Assembly: GCA_016234805.1 (NCBI GenBank)
Contig: JACRNU010000043.1
Location: forward strand, 1-62,709
DNA: 62,709 nt
Reading direction: 5' to 3'
Origin: Elusimicrobiota bacterium
Lineage (GTDB): Bacteria > Elusimicrobiota > Elusimicrobia > UBA1565 > UBA9628
In this document: one piece after another, positions 33,904 through 42,004 of the stretch
Numbering within the stretch: position 1 is the stretch's first letter
Layout of the letters: each line of letters begins with the position of its first letter
Program-made: the position numbers and the translations under genes
Notes under the pieces: generated by a model
Database searches by the model: none
What the model saw: only the letters and a program-made list of their open reading frames with translations
Told to the model about the DNA's origin: nothing

Positions 33904-34896
33904 TTAGAGCCCGGCGGCCCGAATCTCATGCAGGCGCAAAAGGCCCTCGAGCTTGAGCGTGCGCCGATGGACCACGGGAAGGACGTTGAAGGGCTTGTTC
34001 GGATTGCTCATCAGCTGGCCGGCGTCGGCGGCCAGAATGTCCGGGTGGGTGACGGTCGGCGTGCGGTTCATCACCTCGCGGGCCCGCGTCTTCATGGGTT
34101 GTTCGAGGGTCTCGAAGGCGGCGCGCAGGTCGTAGTCCGTCACGAGGCCGAGAAAGCGTCCTTGCGAGTCGGTGACGCTCACGCAGCCGCAATGCTTCGA
34201 GGTCATCTCTATGAGCACCTCGCGCAGCAGCGTGTTTCTGCCGACGACCGGGTTGTCCTCGCCGCTCTTCATCAGGTCTCGGACCAGGAGGGTCAGTCTC
34301 TTGCCGAGGTTTCCTCCCGGATGGCAGAGGGCGAAATGATGGGATTGGAACGAGCGGCGCTTCATGAGCGCAACCGCCAGTCCGTCGCCGACGGCCATCG
34401 CCGCGGTCGTGCTGGAGGTGGGCGCTAGGTTGAGCGGGCAGGCCTCTCGGTCGATGGGGACGAAGAGCGTCAGGTCCGCCGCGCGCGCCAGCGTGGACCG
34501 GGGGTTGGAGACGACGGCCAAGAGCCTGGCGCCGACGCGCTTGAGCGTCGGCAGCAGATCGTTGAGCTCGGCTGATTCGCCGGATTTGGCGAAGGCGATG
34601 ACGATGTCCCGGCGCTGGATCGTGCCCAGGCTTCCGTGTCTGGCGTCCGCCGGATGAAGGAAGAACGCCGGCGTTCCCGTGGAGGTGAGGGTGGCCGCGA
34701 CCTTCTGCGCGATCAGCCCCGATTTGCCGACGCCCGTCACGATGAGCTTGCCGCGGTAGCGGAGGATGAGCTCGACCGCCTGGGCGAACCGGCGGTCGAT
34801 GCTGGAGGCGACCTTCAAGAGGGTGCGCGCCTCCGTCTCGATGACATCTCGGATGTTCCTGATGACGGAGCGGGAGGATCCCGGACGGGCCGACAT
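33904..34896 (-). CDS. kdsD: Arabinose-5-phosphate isomerase (KdsD/KpsF/GutQ family)
   Basis: 330 residues from the ATG at 34896, selected because an extended -10 ends seven bases upstream. The SIS domain (residues about 15-190) shows LIVTGVGKSGLIAQKVAATL, DARHGSLG, IAFAKSGESAELNDLL and NLAPTSSTTAAMAVGDGLA. Two CBS domains follow (CVSVTDSQGRFLGLVTDYDL and FNVLPVVHRRTLKLEG). The enzyme converts ribulose-5-phosphate to arabinose-5-phosphate for KDO synthesis, pointing to LPS or a KDO-containing capsule. It heads the minus-strand operon with the DUF115-GT8 and DegT genes. Confidence 0.93.
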   Translation of the reverse strand: MSARPGSSRSVIRNIRDVIETEARTLLKVASSIDRRFAQAVELILRYRGKLIVTGVGKSGLIAQKVAATLTSTGTPAFFLHPADARHGSLGTIQRRDIVIAFAKSGESAELNDLLPTLKRVGARLLAVVSNPRSTLARAADLTLFVPIDREACPLNLAPTSSTTAAMAVGDGLAVALMKRRSFQSHHFALCHPGGNLGKRLTLLVRDLMKSGEDNPVVGRNTLLREVLIEMTSKHCGCVSVTDSQGRFLGLVTDYDLRAAFETLEQPMKTRAREVMNRTPTVTHPDILAADAGQLMSNPNKPFNVLPVVHRRTLKLEGLLRLHEIRAAGL

Positions 34897-34903
34897 GGGC
34901 CTG

Positions 34904-34912
34904 ATGCTAGCA
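34904..34912 (-). promoter_or_regulatory. Extended -10 promoter of kdsD
   Basis: Minus strand TGCTAGCAT, seven bases before the ATG at 34896; predicted leaderless. Confidence 0.5.
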
Positions 34913-34967
34913 GTTTGCGGACCGCCCAGCAATCCGCTTCCGCTTCCGCTTCCGGCCGCTGGATTTT

Positions 34968-34976
34968 TGATACAAT
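34968..34976 (+). promoter_or_regulatory. Extended -10 promoter of the GT2 gene
   Basis: TGATACAAT, 39 bases before the ATG at 35016. No convincing -35 is seen. Confidence 0.45.
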
Positions 34977-35015
34977 GACGCCGCTCCGGACCGGGCCCAC
35001 GCCTGGGAACGGCCG

Positions 35016-36785
35016 ATGGGAGCGTGCTTGGCTGGATTAGATAATAAGGGACCGCTGTACCGCTTGGCGAGGGCCGTTTACCGCCGCCTAGCGTTGCCGA
35101 TAACCCTGGCTCTGCCGTTGCGCAGGATCGTGAAGAAAGCCTTGAGCCGGTCGGTCAAGGTGAGCTATCCCCGCTGGATAGCGTCCTTCGACACGCTCAG
35201 CGCGAGCGACCGCGCGGCGGTCCGGTCCCATATCGGCGCTTTCGCGGCACGGCCTGAGATAACGGTATTGATATCCTCCTCGGGCGGCGCGTCCGAGGCT
35301 CTCCTGAGCCGCTCCCTAAGGTCATTGCAGAGGCAGCTCTACCCGCACTGGACGTCATGCGTCGCGGATGGCTGGCGGGACCGCAATAAGGTCTTGGAGG
35401 TTTCCGGCTCGGCGTATACGGCTCTGCTTGAGGCCGGAGACGAGCTCAGCGAGCATGCGCTCTACTTCGCGGCGCTGGAGTTTCAGCGCCATCCGGGCGC
35501 CAGGCTGCTGTTCAGCGACGAGGACCGCATCGACGGAAGGGGCCGGCGCCATGACCCCTGCTTTAAGCCGGACTTCTCGCCGGACTTGTTCCTGTCCCAG
35601 GGCAGGGCCTTGCGCCTGGCGGTCTATGAGCCCCGCCTTCTCCGGGAGGTCGGCGGATTTCGTCCGGATTTCGGGGGCTCCCGGGACCTGGATCTGGCCT
35701 TGCGCTGCACCGAGCGTCTCTCGCCCGCGGAGATACGCCATATCCCCCGCGTCCTCTATCATGTCGGAGACGGCAAGCCGGCGGTCCTGGCTCCGGGTGA
35801 CGCCGGAGGGGCGATCCAGGCGCATCTCGACCGCGTGAGTCCGGGGGCCCGCGTGGTGGCGGCTTCCCGCGCTCCGGGGTGTCACCGCGTGATTTATCCC
35901 GCGGCGGATACTCTGGTCTCCATCGTGATCCCTACGAGGGACCATCGCGTGCTGCTCTCTCGCTGCGTGGAGAGCATCCGCCGGCGCACGGACTATCCGC
36001 GCTACGAGATCTTGATAGTCGACAACGGCTCCTCCGATCCCGAGACCCTGGCCTACCTGGAGGCGCTCAGCCGGCATGGGGAGGCTCGTCTGTTGCGCGA
36101 TGCCCGGCCTTTCAACTACTCGGCTCTCAATAATCGGGCGGCGCAAGAGGCGCGCGGCGAGATTCTGGTTCTGCTCAATGACGACACGGAAGTCATCGGC
36201 CGGGACTGGCTCCGGGAGATGGCCTCCCAGGCTTGGCGGCGGGAGGTCGGCCTGGTGGGGGCGAAATTGTACTATCCGGACGGCGCCATCCATCATGCGG
36301 GCATCGTCCTCGGCTTGGCGGAGGTGGCGGGCCATCATCACGACGGCTTTCCCCGGAACGCCGGCGGGTATTTCGGCAATCTTCTGCTGGCGGGCAACCC
36401 GTCGGCCGTCACGGCGGCGTGCTGCGCCGTCAGAAAGGAACTCTACCTCGCCGCGGGCGGCTTAGACGAGGATCTTCCGCGGGATTTTAATGACATCGAT
36501 TTCTGCCTGCGCCTGAGAGAGCGCGGCTTGCGCGTCCTCTGGACCCCCTACGCGGAACTCATTCATCACGTCTCGGCGTCGCGCGGCAGCCTCAACGTCC
36601 CGGCAAACCTCGAGGCCTTCGGGGAAGCGGCTCGCTGGATGCGTCGCCGCTGGGGGGATGAGCGCATCACCAACGATTCCGCCTACAACCCGAACCTCTC
36701 GCTGGAGGAACCGGACTTCCGGCTGGCCTCGCGTCCCCGGCTGGATATGCGTCCCTATCTGCGTGAAAGCCGGACCCCCGCTTGA
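35016..36785 (+). CDS. GT2 family glycosyltransferase with tandem GT-A modules (O-antigen rhamnosyltransferase-like)
   Basis: 589 residues. The first half (about 70-270) resembles a GT-A module with FSDEDRIDGRGRRHDPCFK. The second half is a full GT2 domain: VSIVIPTRDHRVLLSRCVES, YEILIVDNGSSDPETL, FNYSALNNRAAQEARG, metal-binding LLNDDTEVIGRDWLREM, the substrate-region HHAGIVLGL and FNDIDFCLRLRERGLRV. This layout is common in O-antigen biosynthesis proteins that add two sugars. The island ends here; a terminator-like hairpin with T6 follows about 115 bases downstream. Confidence 0.9.
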   Translation: MGACLAGLDNKGPLYRLARAVYRRLALPITLALPLRRIVKKALSRSVKVSYPRWIASFDTLSASDRAAVRSHIGAFAARPEITVLISSSGGASEALLSRSLRSLQRQLYPHWTSCVADGWRDRNKVLEVSGSAYTALLEAGDELSEHALYFAALEFQRHPGARLLFSDEDRIDGRGRRHDPCFKPDFSPDLFLSQGRALRLAVYEPRLLREVGGFRPDFGGSRDLDLALRCTERLSPAEIRHIPRVLYHVGDGKPAVLAPGDAGGAIQAHLDRVSPGARVVAASRAPGCHRVIYPAADTLVSIVIPTRDHRVLLSRCVESIRRRTDYPRYEILIVDNGSSDPETLAYLEALSRHGEARLLRDARPFNYSALNNRAAQEARGEILVLLNDDTEVIGRDWLREMASQAWRREVGLVGAKLYYPDGAIHHAGIVLGLAEVAGHHHDGFPRNAGGYFGNLLLAGNPSAVTAACCAVRKELYLAAGGLDEDLPRDFNDIDFCLRLRERGLRVLWTPYAELIHHVSASRGSLNVPANLEAFGEAARWMRRRWGDERITNDSAYNPNLSLEEPDFRLASRPRLDMRPYLRESRTPA

Positions 36786-36898
36786 TAACTTTCTTGCCCC
36801 GTCCTCAAGCCCAGCCGGAAGGGTCCATTCCAAGGCGCTGAGGGCCTGTCCGGGCGCGGCCTTGGGTCCTGCCGGGTGCCTTAAGTCCCTGTCGAAGT

Positions 36899-36919
36899 AG
36901 GCCCATTGGCCTGTTTTTT
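36899..36919 (+). terminator. Possible rho-independent terminator
   Basis: AGGCC-CATT-GGCCT stem-loop followed by GTTTTTT, about 115 bases after the GT2 gene. The stem is short (5 bp). The rest of the 180-base gap (36786-36965) holds nothing else I can name. Confidence 0.45.
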
Positions 36920-36965
36920 CTTCCCCCGCGGACCCATGCCGGTCCGAGACGCAAGATGGTACCGT

Positions 36966-38360
36966 ATGCCCATGAAGCCGTTCGTTCCGGCGGCGGTTGC
37001 GTTCTTCGTCCTGGCCGGTCAAGGCGCGGCGGGCCAGGTCGTGACGCGGACCCAGGTCCCGGAAGTCCGGCTCAATGTGGGGCCCGTGGCGCCGACCGTG
37101 AATCCCGCGGCCGGTTCCGGCGCGCTCGGAACGATGAACTCCGGCATGAGCTTCAGCGGCTCCGTGCTTTACCTGCGAGGGGGACGGATCCAGGAGGCTC
37201 CGTCCGGCCTTCCGGCCTCCGTGGTCCCTTCGCTGCCCACGGGAGGCGCCCTGCCCACGCCCGACGTTTCTGGTTCGTATAGTCCCTTCCTTCCCGAACC
37301 GTCCTTGGGCGCAAGCCCAAGGGCTGGCGCGGTCTTCGGCGTGCCCGGACAGCCCGGTCAGCCCTTCCAACGCCAGGCCTTGGACCCGGAGAATCCCGCC
37401 ATGGGGCAGGGGTCGCGGGGCAGGCTCGCGGGGGGCGTCTCGGAGGAATCTTCGAGCGCGGAATTCTCGGAGAAGGCGGTCGCCATCAGCCGGCATCTCA
37501 AGGAGGCCGGCAAGGTCTCGGAGCAGGGGTCGGAATTCGCCGAGGGCTTCGGCCGAAGGTTGGAGGACCTCATGGTCGGCTCGCGCGAACACCGCTCCGG
37601 CGGTCTCGAGGACGGCGGACTGCTCGGCCCCGGAGGGGTTTCGGCCCTGGCCGGGGGCGTGGGCTTGGCGGCGGCCAGGGGGACGCCGTCCCCGGAGGGC
37701 GGACGTTCTCCTCTCCCGGAGGGGGCCGCGGCTGGGAGGCCTGCCGGGTCCCGGCTTGACGCGGTCGTCAGGCCCTCCACCGTCCTCGACGATGGGTTTC
37801 CCGGGGTGGGCCGTGTCCTCATGGAGGTCTCGGCTCTGACCCTGGACCTTTCGCAGGTCTTCCCTGGAGGGATCAACCTTCTGGCCGCAAAAGCAGCGAC
37901 CGGGGCCTCGCTGGCCCTCAGCGAAAAGGCCGAGGTCTCTGCCCCCCTGACATCCGGGATCGAGCCCGGCCGCGACAACAGGTCTTCCGCCTACGAAGCC
38001 GCGGACACGGAACTCGCTTATCCTGGCGGGTTCGGCTCCTTCATGGCCAGCGTGGGCGGCGCCATGTCGTCGGAGGGCCGCGGAGGGCTCGAAGCCGGGA
38101 CCTTCATCCCCTTGGAGCTCAAGGCCGTCCCTGCCGGGGCCCTCCGGCCTCCGGCCGGCCGGCGTCCTTGGAGCTCCGCGGAAAGGGCTGCCGGGATGAA
38201 TGCGTCTTCGGCGGATGAGTCCCCGTCCCCTCGCGGCTTCCGCGGTTCCCGGGGCTTCTCCACGGAATCCAGCCGCCTGCCTTCCGTGCCGATCGCCTTG
38301 TTGTCCTACGCTCTCCTGCCCCTGTTCCTTGCCGGGCTGGAGCTTCGCTCGCGCACCTAA
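36966..38360 (+). CDS. Secreted low-complexity protein with C-terminal hydrophobic anchor
   Basis: 464 residues from the ATG at 36966 (ATG at 36972 also possible). The N-terminus MPMKPFVPAAVAFFVLAGQG is a signal peptide. The body is Gly/Pro/Ser/Ala-rich, without recognisable domains, with isolated helical segments (EEIFSEKAV-like and FAEGFGRRLEDLMVGS). The C-terminus has a proline-preceded hydrophobic helix VPIALLSYALLPLFLAGLEL followed by RSRT, reminiscent of C-terminal sorting signals (tail helix plus basic residues), but without LPxTG or PEP motif. The TAA stop opens a 22-bp hairpin. No family recognised. Confidence 0.6.
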   Translation: MPMKPFVPAAVAFFVLAGQGAAGQVVTRTQVPEVRLNVGPVAPTVNPAAGSGALGTMNSGMSFSGSVLYLRGGRIQEAPSGLPASVVPSLPTGGALPTPDVSGSYSPFLPEPSLGASPRAGAVFGVPGQPGQPFQRQALDPENPAMGQGSRGRLAGGVSEESSSAEFSEKAVAISRHLKEAGKVSEQGSEFAEGFGRRLEDLMVGSREHRSGGLEDGGLLGPGGVSALAGGVGLAAARGTPSPEGGRSPLPEGAAAGRPAGSRLDAVVRPSTVLDDGFPGVGRVLMEVSALTLDLSQVFPGGINLLAAKAATGASLALSEKAEVSAPLTSGIEPGRDNRSSAYEAADTELAYPGGFGSFMASVGGAMSSEGRGGLEAGTFIPLELKAVPAGALRPPAGRRPWSSAERAAGMNASSADESPSPRGFRGSRGFSTESSRLPSVPIALLSYALLPLFLAGLELRSRT

Positions 38361-38404
38361 TGCGGCTCGAAGAACAAGCGATGCTTGTTCTTCGAGCCGC
38401 ATTA
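38358..38404 (+). terminator. Perfect 22-bp inverted repeat beginning at the stop codon
   Basis: Arms 38358-38379 and 38383-38404 are exact reverse complements with loop GAT; the left arm begins with the TAA stop of the secreted protein. There is no T tract. The right arm contains TTGTTC (38385-38390), a possible -35 for the histidine kinase promoter. Confidence 0.65.
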
Positions 38405-38413
38405 TCGTTAAAT
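38385..38413 (+). promoter_or_regulatory. Possible promoter of the histidine kinase gene
   Basis: TTGTTC, 17-base spacer, TTAAAT ending seven bases before the ATG at 38421. The -35 lies within the right arm of the upstream hairpin. Confidence 0.4.
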
Positions 38414-38420
38414 TGACTTG

Positions 38421-40592
38421 ATGAGGGCTTTCAAGTCGGGTCTGTTCCGGAAGTTCTTCCTCGTCTTGGGCAGCCTCGCCCTGGTCCCTTCCCTCTATCT
38501 GGCCTACCGGCTCTCCGGGGTGAGCCAGCGGGGCATCCAGTCCGCGGTGCTGGAGCTCCAGACCAAGCTCGCAGAGAAGATGGGCGAGCGCGTGAACGCG
38601 TACTTCCGGTTCAACGAGGACAAGCTGACCTTCGCCTTCACGGCCCTCCAAAAGAACCTGGAATGGAAGGACAAGCAGGAGCTGCTCCGCGCCCTCATCG
38701 ATACGCACGCGGACATCATCGAGATCTCCGTCTTGAACACCTCGGGCAAGGAGGTCATCAAGGTCTACAATCCCGACTTGACCTCGGACGAGGCCCTGCG
38801 CTCCAGGAAGGAGGAGCCCGGGTTCCAGCGGTTCATGGCGGAGCGGCGGCACACCCAGTCCCTTTCGGGCAGGGACCAGACGCTCGAGGCCTACTATCCC
38901 ATGGGCGGCGGGGGGGACCCCGGGTCGTTCACGGTCATCGTGCGGGTGCTCGTCTCCCTGGCAGGGCTTGCGAACGCGGTCTCCTCCGAGCGGGTGGGCG
39001 GCACGGGCTTTGCCGTGCTCGTGGACGACAAGGGCGCGCCCCTCTTCTATCCCAAGGACAAGCTCGACCCCGCGGCCGCGGCCGGGGTGCCTGCCTGGCC
39101 CATCACGGGCGAGGCCTTGAAGGCCCACAGCGTGGGCTCGGCCGAGTTCTCCCACGGGGGGCGCGCGACCGTGGGCGCCTACGCCCCGGTGGCCAGCGTG
39201 GGCGGGGCGGTCCTCATCGTCCAGCCTTACGACGAGGCCTACTGGGCGGCCCTCCAGATGAAGCGCATGACCTGGATCGCGCTCGTGATCGTGGCCGCGG
39301 TCGCCATCGGGGCCGCCACCTTCCTGGCCAAGAACCTCACCGCCCCCCTGCTGTCCTTGAGCCGCGCGGCCGACCTCGTGGCGCACGGCGACTTCACGGG
39401 GCGGGTCGACATCAAGACGGGCGACGAGCTCCAGGACCTGGGGGACACCTTCAACCGCATGACGGACAAGCTGCGCCAGTACGCCGAGATGCAGGTGGAC
39501 AAGATCGTGGGGGAGCAGCGCAAGACCGAGGCCATCCTGTTCTCCATCAACGACGGCATCCTCATGACCGATCCTGAGGGGAAGGTCCGGCTGGCCAACC
39601 GGAGGGCCCTCGAGTTCTTCGGGCTGGATTCCGCGACCTCCCTGGACGGCAAGGCCGTGGCGGAGGTCGTTTCCGTGAACAAGCTCCGGGATGCGGTGTC
39701 CGCCGTGCTCGCCGAGCCCAAGCCCGAGGTCGTCAAGGAGGTCAACCTCTCCACGGACAAGCACCACAAGTACCTCCGGGTGTCCGCCCGGCCGCTCGTC
39801 TCGCCGAGCACGGGCAAGACCCTCGGCGTGGTGGCGGCCCTGCAGGACGTGACCCTCGAGAAAGAGATCGAGAAGATGAAGGAGGAGTTCCTCCACTACA
39901 TCACCCACGACCTCCGCAACCCCCTGGGCTCCGCCATGGGCTTCATCGAGGTCCTGCTCAAGGGCCTCGTCGGCGCGCTCAGCCCCGAGCAGCACAACAT
40001 GATCTCGTCCATCCAACGCTCCATGAGCCGTCTCCTGGCCATGGTCAACAACATCCTCGACATCGCGAAGATGGAGTCCGGCCGGGTGAAGCTCTCGCTC
40101 TCGACCGTGGAGTTGAGGGCCGTGGCGGCCCGCTCCATGTCCATCCTGGAGTCCCTGGCCAAGCAGAAGAAGATCACCGTGGTCTACGAGGCCGCCGGGG
40201 ACTACTCCCTGGAGGCGGATTCGGACATGGTCGAGCGCGTGTACACGAACCTGTTGGGCAACGCCATCAAGTTCGCCCCGGCCGAGGGCCGGATCACCCT
40301 CTCCGCGTCCGACGAGGGCGACCACTTCAAGTGCGGGGTCTCCGACACCGGTGACGGCGTGCCCGAGGCCTACCGGGACAAGATCTTCGAGAAATTCGAG
40401 CAGGTCGCGGGCCAGCGCCGGGGCGGCACGGGCCTGGGCCTGACGATCACCAAGTACTTCGTGGAGGCGCACAAGGGCCGGGTCTGGGTCGAGTCCGAGA
40501 TCGGCAAGGGCTCGCGCTTCTACTTCACCCTGCCCAAGGGCCTGGCTATGGACGCGGCGGGCGCCGTCTCCGTCGGGGAGAAGGCTGCGTGA
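38421..40592 (+). CDS. Membrane sensor histidine kinase (HAMP-PAS-HisKA-HATPase)
   Basis: 723 residues. A transmembrane helix (FFLVLGSLALVPSLYLAY) precedes a periplasmic sensor of about 250 residues, then a second helix (WIALVIVAAVAIGAATFLA). HAMP (LTAPLLSLSRAADLVAHGDF) follows, then PAS (ILFSINDGILMTDPEGKVRL), HisKA with phospho-acceptor His in HYITHDLRNPLG near 495, and HATPase with N-box NAIKFAP, DTGDGVPEA and GTGLGLTI. No response regulator is adjacent, so it is an orphan kinase here. It is translationally coupled (GTGA) to a LysM/FecR envelope protein. Confidence 0.93.
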   Translation: MRAFKSGLFRKFFLVLGSLALVPSLYLAYRLSGVSQRGIQSAVLELQTKLAEKMGERVNAYFRFNEDKLTFAFTALQKNLEWKDKQELLRALIDTHADIIEISVLNTSGKEVIKVYNPDLTSDEALRSRKEEPGFQRFMAERRHTQSLSGRDQTLEAYYPMGGGGDPGSFTVIVRVLVSLAGLANAVSSERVGGTGFAVLVDDKGAPLFYPKDKLDPAAAAGVPAWPITGEALKAHSVGSAEFSHGGRATVGAYAPVASVGGAVLIVQPYDEAYWAALQMKRMTWIALVIVAAVAIGAATFLAKNLTAPLLSLSRAADLVAHGDFTGRVDIKTGDELQDLGDTFNRMTDKLRQYAEMQVDKIVGEQRKTEAILFSINDGILMTDPEGKVRLANRRALEFFGLDSATSLDGKAVAEVVSVNKLRDAVSAVLAEPKPEVVKEVNLSTDKHHKYLRVSARPLVSPSTGKTLGVVAALQDVTLEKEIEKMKEEFLHYITHDLRNPLGSAMGFIEVLLKGLVGALSPEQHNMISSIQRSMSRLLAMVNNILDIAKMESGRVKLSLSTVELRAVAARSMSILESLAKQKKITVVYEAAGDYSLEADSDMVERVYTNLLGNAIKFAPAEGRITLSASDEGDHFKCGVSDTGDGVPEAYRDKIFEKFEQVAGQRRGGTGLGLTITKYFVEAHKGRVWVESEIGKGSRFYFTLPKGLAMDAAGAVSVGEKAA

Positions 40593-42004
40593 GGTCCCTG
40601 GCTCTCCTGCTGGCCCTGGCAGCGGCCGCTTTCGGTGCCGAGGGGAACGGCGGGCGGATCGTGTTCCAGGACATCGTGGTCCGGCCGGGCGACACGCTGG
40701 CCACCATCGCCCAGACCTATCTCAAGGACCCGACGCGCTGGGATGAGATCCTCAAGCACAACAAGATGCCCGCGCGCGACCCCTTCATGGCCCTGCCCGG
40801 CATGGTCATCAAGGTGCCGGTCAAGCTCATCAAGGAGAACCTCAGGGCCGGCAAGCTGGTGTTCAGGCTCAACGACGTGCTCTTCCGCAAGAGCGAGACC
40901 GCGGCGTGGAACGGCGCGAAGGCCGACATGGAGCTGTTCCGGGACGACTGGCTCCGGACCGGCAGGGAATCCAGGGCCAGGGTCCAGTTCCTCACCGACG
41001 ACCTCATCGTCCTCGACGCCAACTCCATGGTGCGGATCAAGCCCTCGAACCAGGATTTCGACCTCGAACTCAAGGGAGGCGGCGCGTTCCAGGGAGGCAA
41101 CGCCCGGATCGTCACGCCCTCGGCGAAGATCGTCCCGAAGACCAAGGACGCGAAGTACTCGGTCCAGGTCAACGACAGGATGGACACGCGCTTCAAGGTC
41201 TACGAGGGCCAGACCACGGTCGAGGCCGAGGGCAAGAAGGTCGACGTCTCGGCCGGACAGGGCGTGGAGATCAAGCTCGGCGAAGCGCCGAGCGCCCCAG
41301 TGCCCATGGCCAACCTCCCGGATTTCCCGGGCAGGTCCGCTGATTTCTCGGAGTCTCTGGCGGCCCTCATGAAGGCGAAGGTGAAGGTCGCCCTGCCCCC
41401 GGCCGGCGGAGTGCCCACGGTCAAAGGCGGGGCGGGCCTTGGCGCCTTGAAGAAGGAGCTCGAGACCATCGGGGTCGGCGAGGCGGTCTCCGGCTACCGC
41501 ATCCAGGCCGCCTCGGACAGGGAATTCACCAGGATGGCGGTCAACCGCGTCTTCGAGACAGGCGCGAAGGTCGACTTCGGCTCTCAGCTCTCTCCGGGCC
41601 GCTACTGGGTGAGGTTCAAGCCCATCGACCTGCTCGGCGGGGAAGGCAAGCCCACCGTGCCGAAGCTCTTCGACTTCCACCCGCGCTCGGGCTTCACTCC
41701 CGCGGCCGGCGGGGCAGGGGGCGGGAGCAGCGGGGCGGGGGCAGGCGACCCGGAGAAGCTGCTGTCCCTGGCCGCGCCTTCTGCCGACGAGACGGTGGGG
41801 ACCGCGTCCTATCGCGCTTCCGGCCGGGTCAAGGCGGAGAACCTGACCGTGACCATCAACGGGGTCGCGGCCAGGGTCGATGGGGCCGGGAACTTCTCCG
41901 GCAACGTCACCTTGCGGCCGGGTCCCAATCAGGTCAAGATCGTGGTCACGGACTCGACGGGCGCGTCCTCGACCATCATCCGCACCGTCACCTACAGTCC
42001 CTAG
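40589..42004 (+). CDS. Secreted LysM and FecR domain protein
   Basis: 471 residues starting at a GTG that overlaps the kinase stop (GTGA). A short signal peptide (LALLLALAAAAFGAEG) precedes a LysM domain (VRPGDTLATIAQTYLKDPTR, ILKHNKMPARDPFMALPGMV), which would bind peptidoglycan. A FecR-like beta domain follows (SRARVQFLTDDLIVLDANSM, FKVYEGQTTVEAEGKKVDVS). After a region resembling FecR-associated repeats and a Gly-rich linker, a C-terminal Ig-like bacterial domain appears (LTVTINGVAARVDGAGNFSG). Probably a periplasmic wall-binding protein. The stop overlaps the convergent gene as CTAG (42001-42004). Confidence 0.85.
   Translation: MRSLALLLALAAAAFGAEGNGGRIVFQDIVVRPGDTLATIAQTYLKDPTRWDEILKHNKMPARDPFMALPGMVIKVPVKLIKENLRAGKLVFRLNDVLFRKSETAAWNGAKADMELFRDDWLRTGRESRARVQFLTDDLIVLDANSMVRIKPSNQDFDLELKGGGAFQGGNARIVTPSAKIVPKTKDAKYSVQVNDRMDTRFKVYEGQTTVEAEGKKVDVSAGQGVEIKLGEAPSAPVPMANLPDFPGRSADFSESLAALMKAKVKVALPPAGGVPTVKGGAGLGALKKELETIGVGEAVSGYRIQAASDREFTRMAVNRVFETGAKVDFGSQLSPGRYWVRFKPIDLLGGEGKPTVPKLFDFHPRSGFTPAAGGAGGGSSGAGAGDPEKLLSLAAPSADETVGTASYRASGRVKAENLTVTINGVAARVDGAGNFSGNVTLRPGPNQVKIVVTDSTGASSTIIRTVTYSP

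Noticed and set aside
36786-36965. Possible riboswitch or small RNA in the 180-base gap after the GT2 gene
   Set aside because: Apart from a short hairpin with T6 I found no conserved riboswitch core or pairing pattern.
36462-40472. Minus-strand open frame of 1336 codons
   Set aside because: It lies antisense to the GT2, secreted protein and histidine kinase genes, is His/Arg/Gly-rich without domains, and follows from the GC-rich codon bias of the genes on the other strand.
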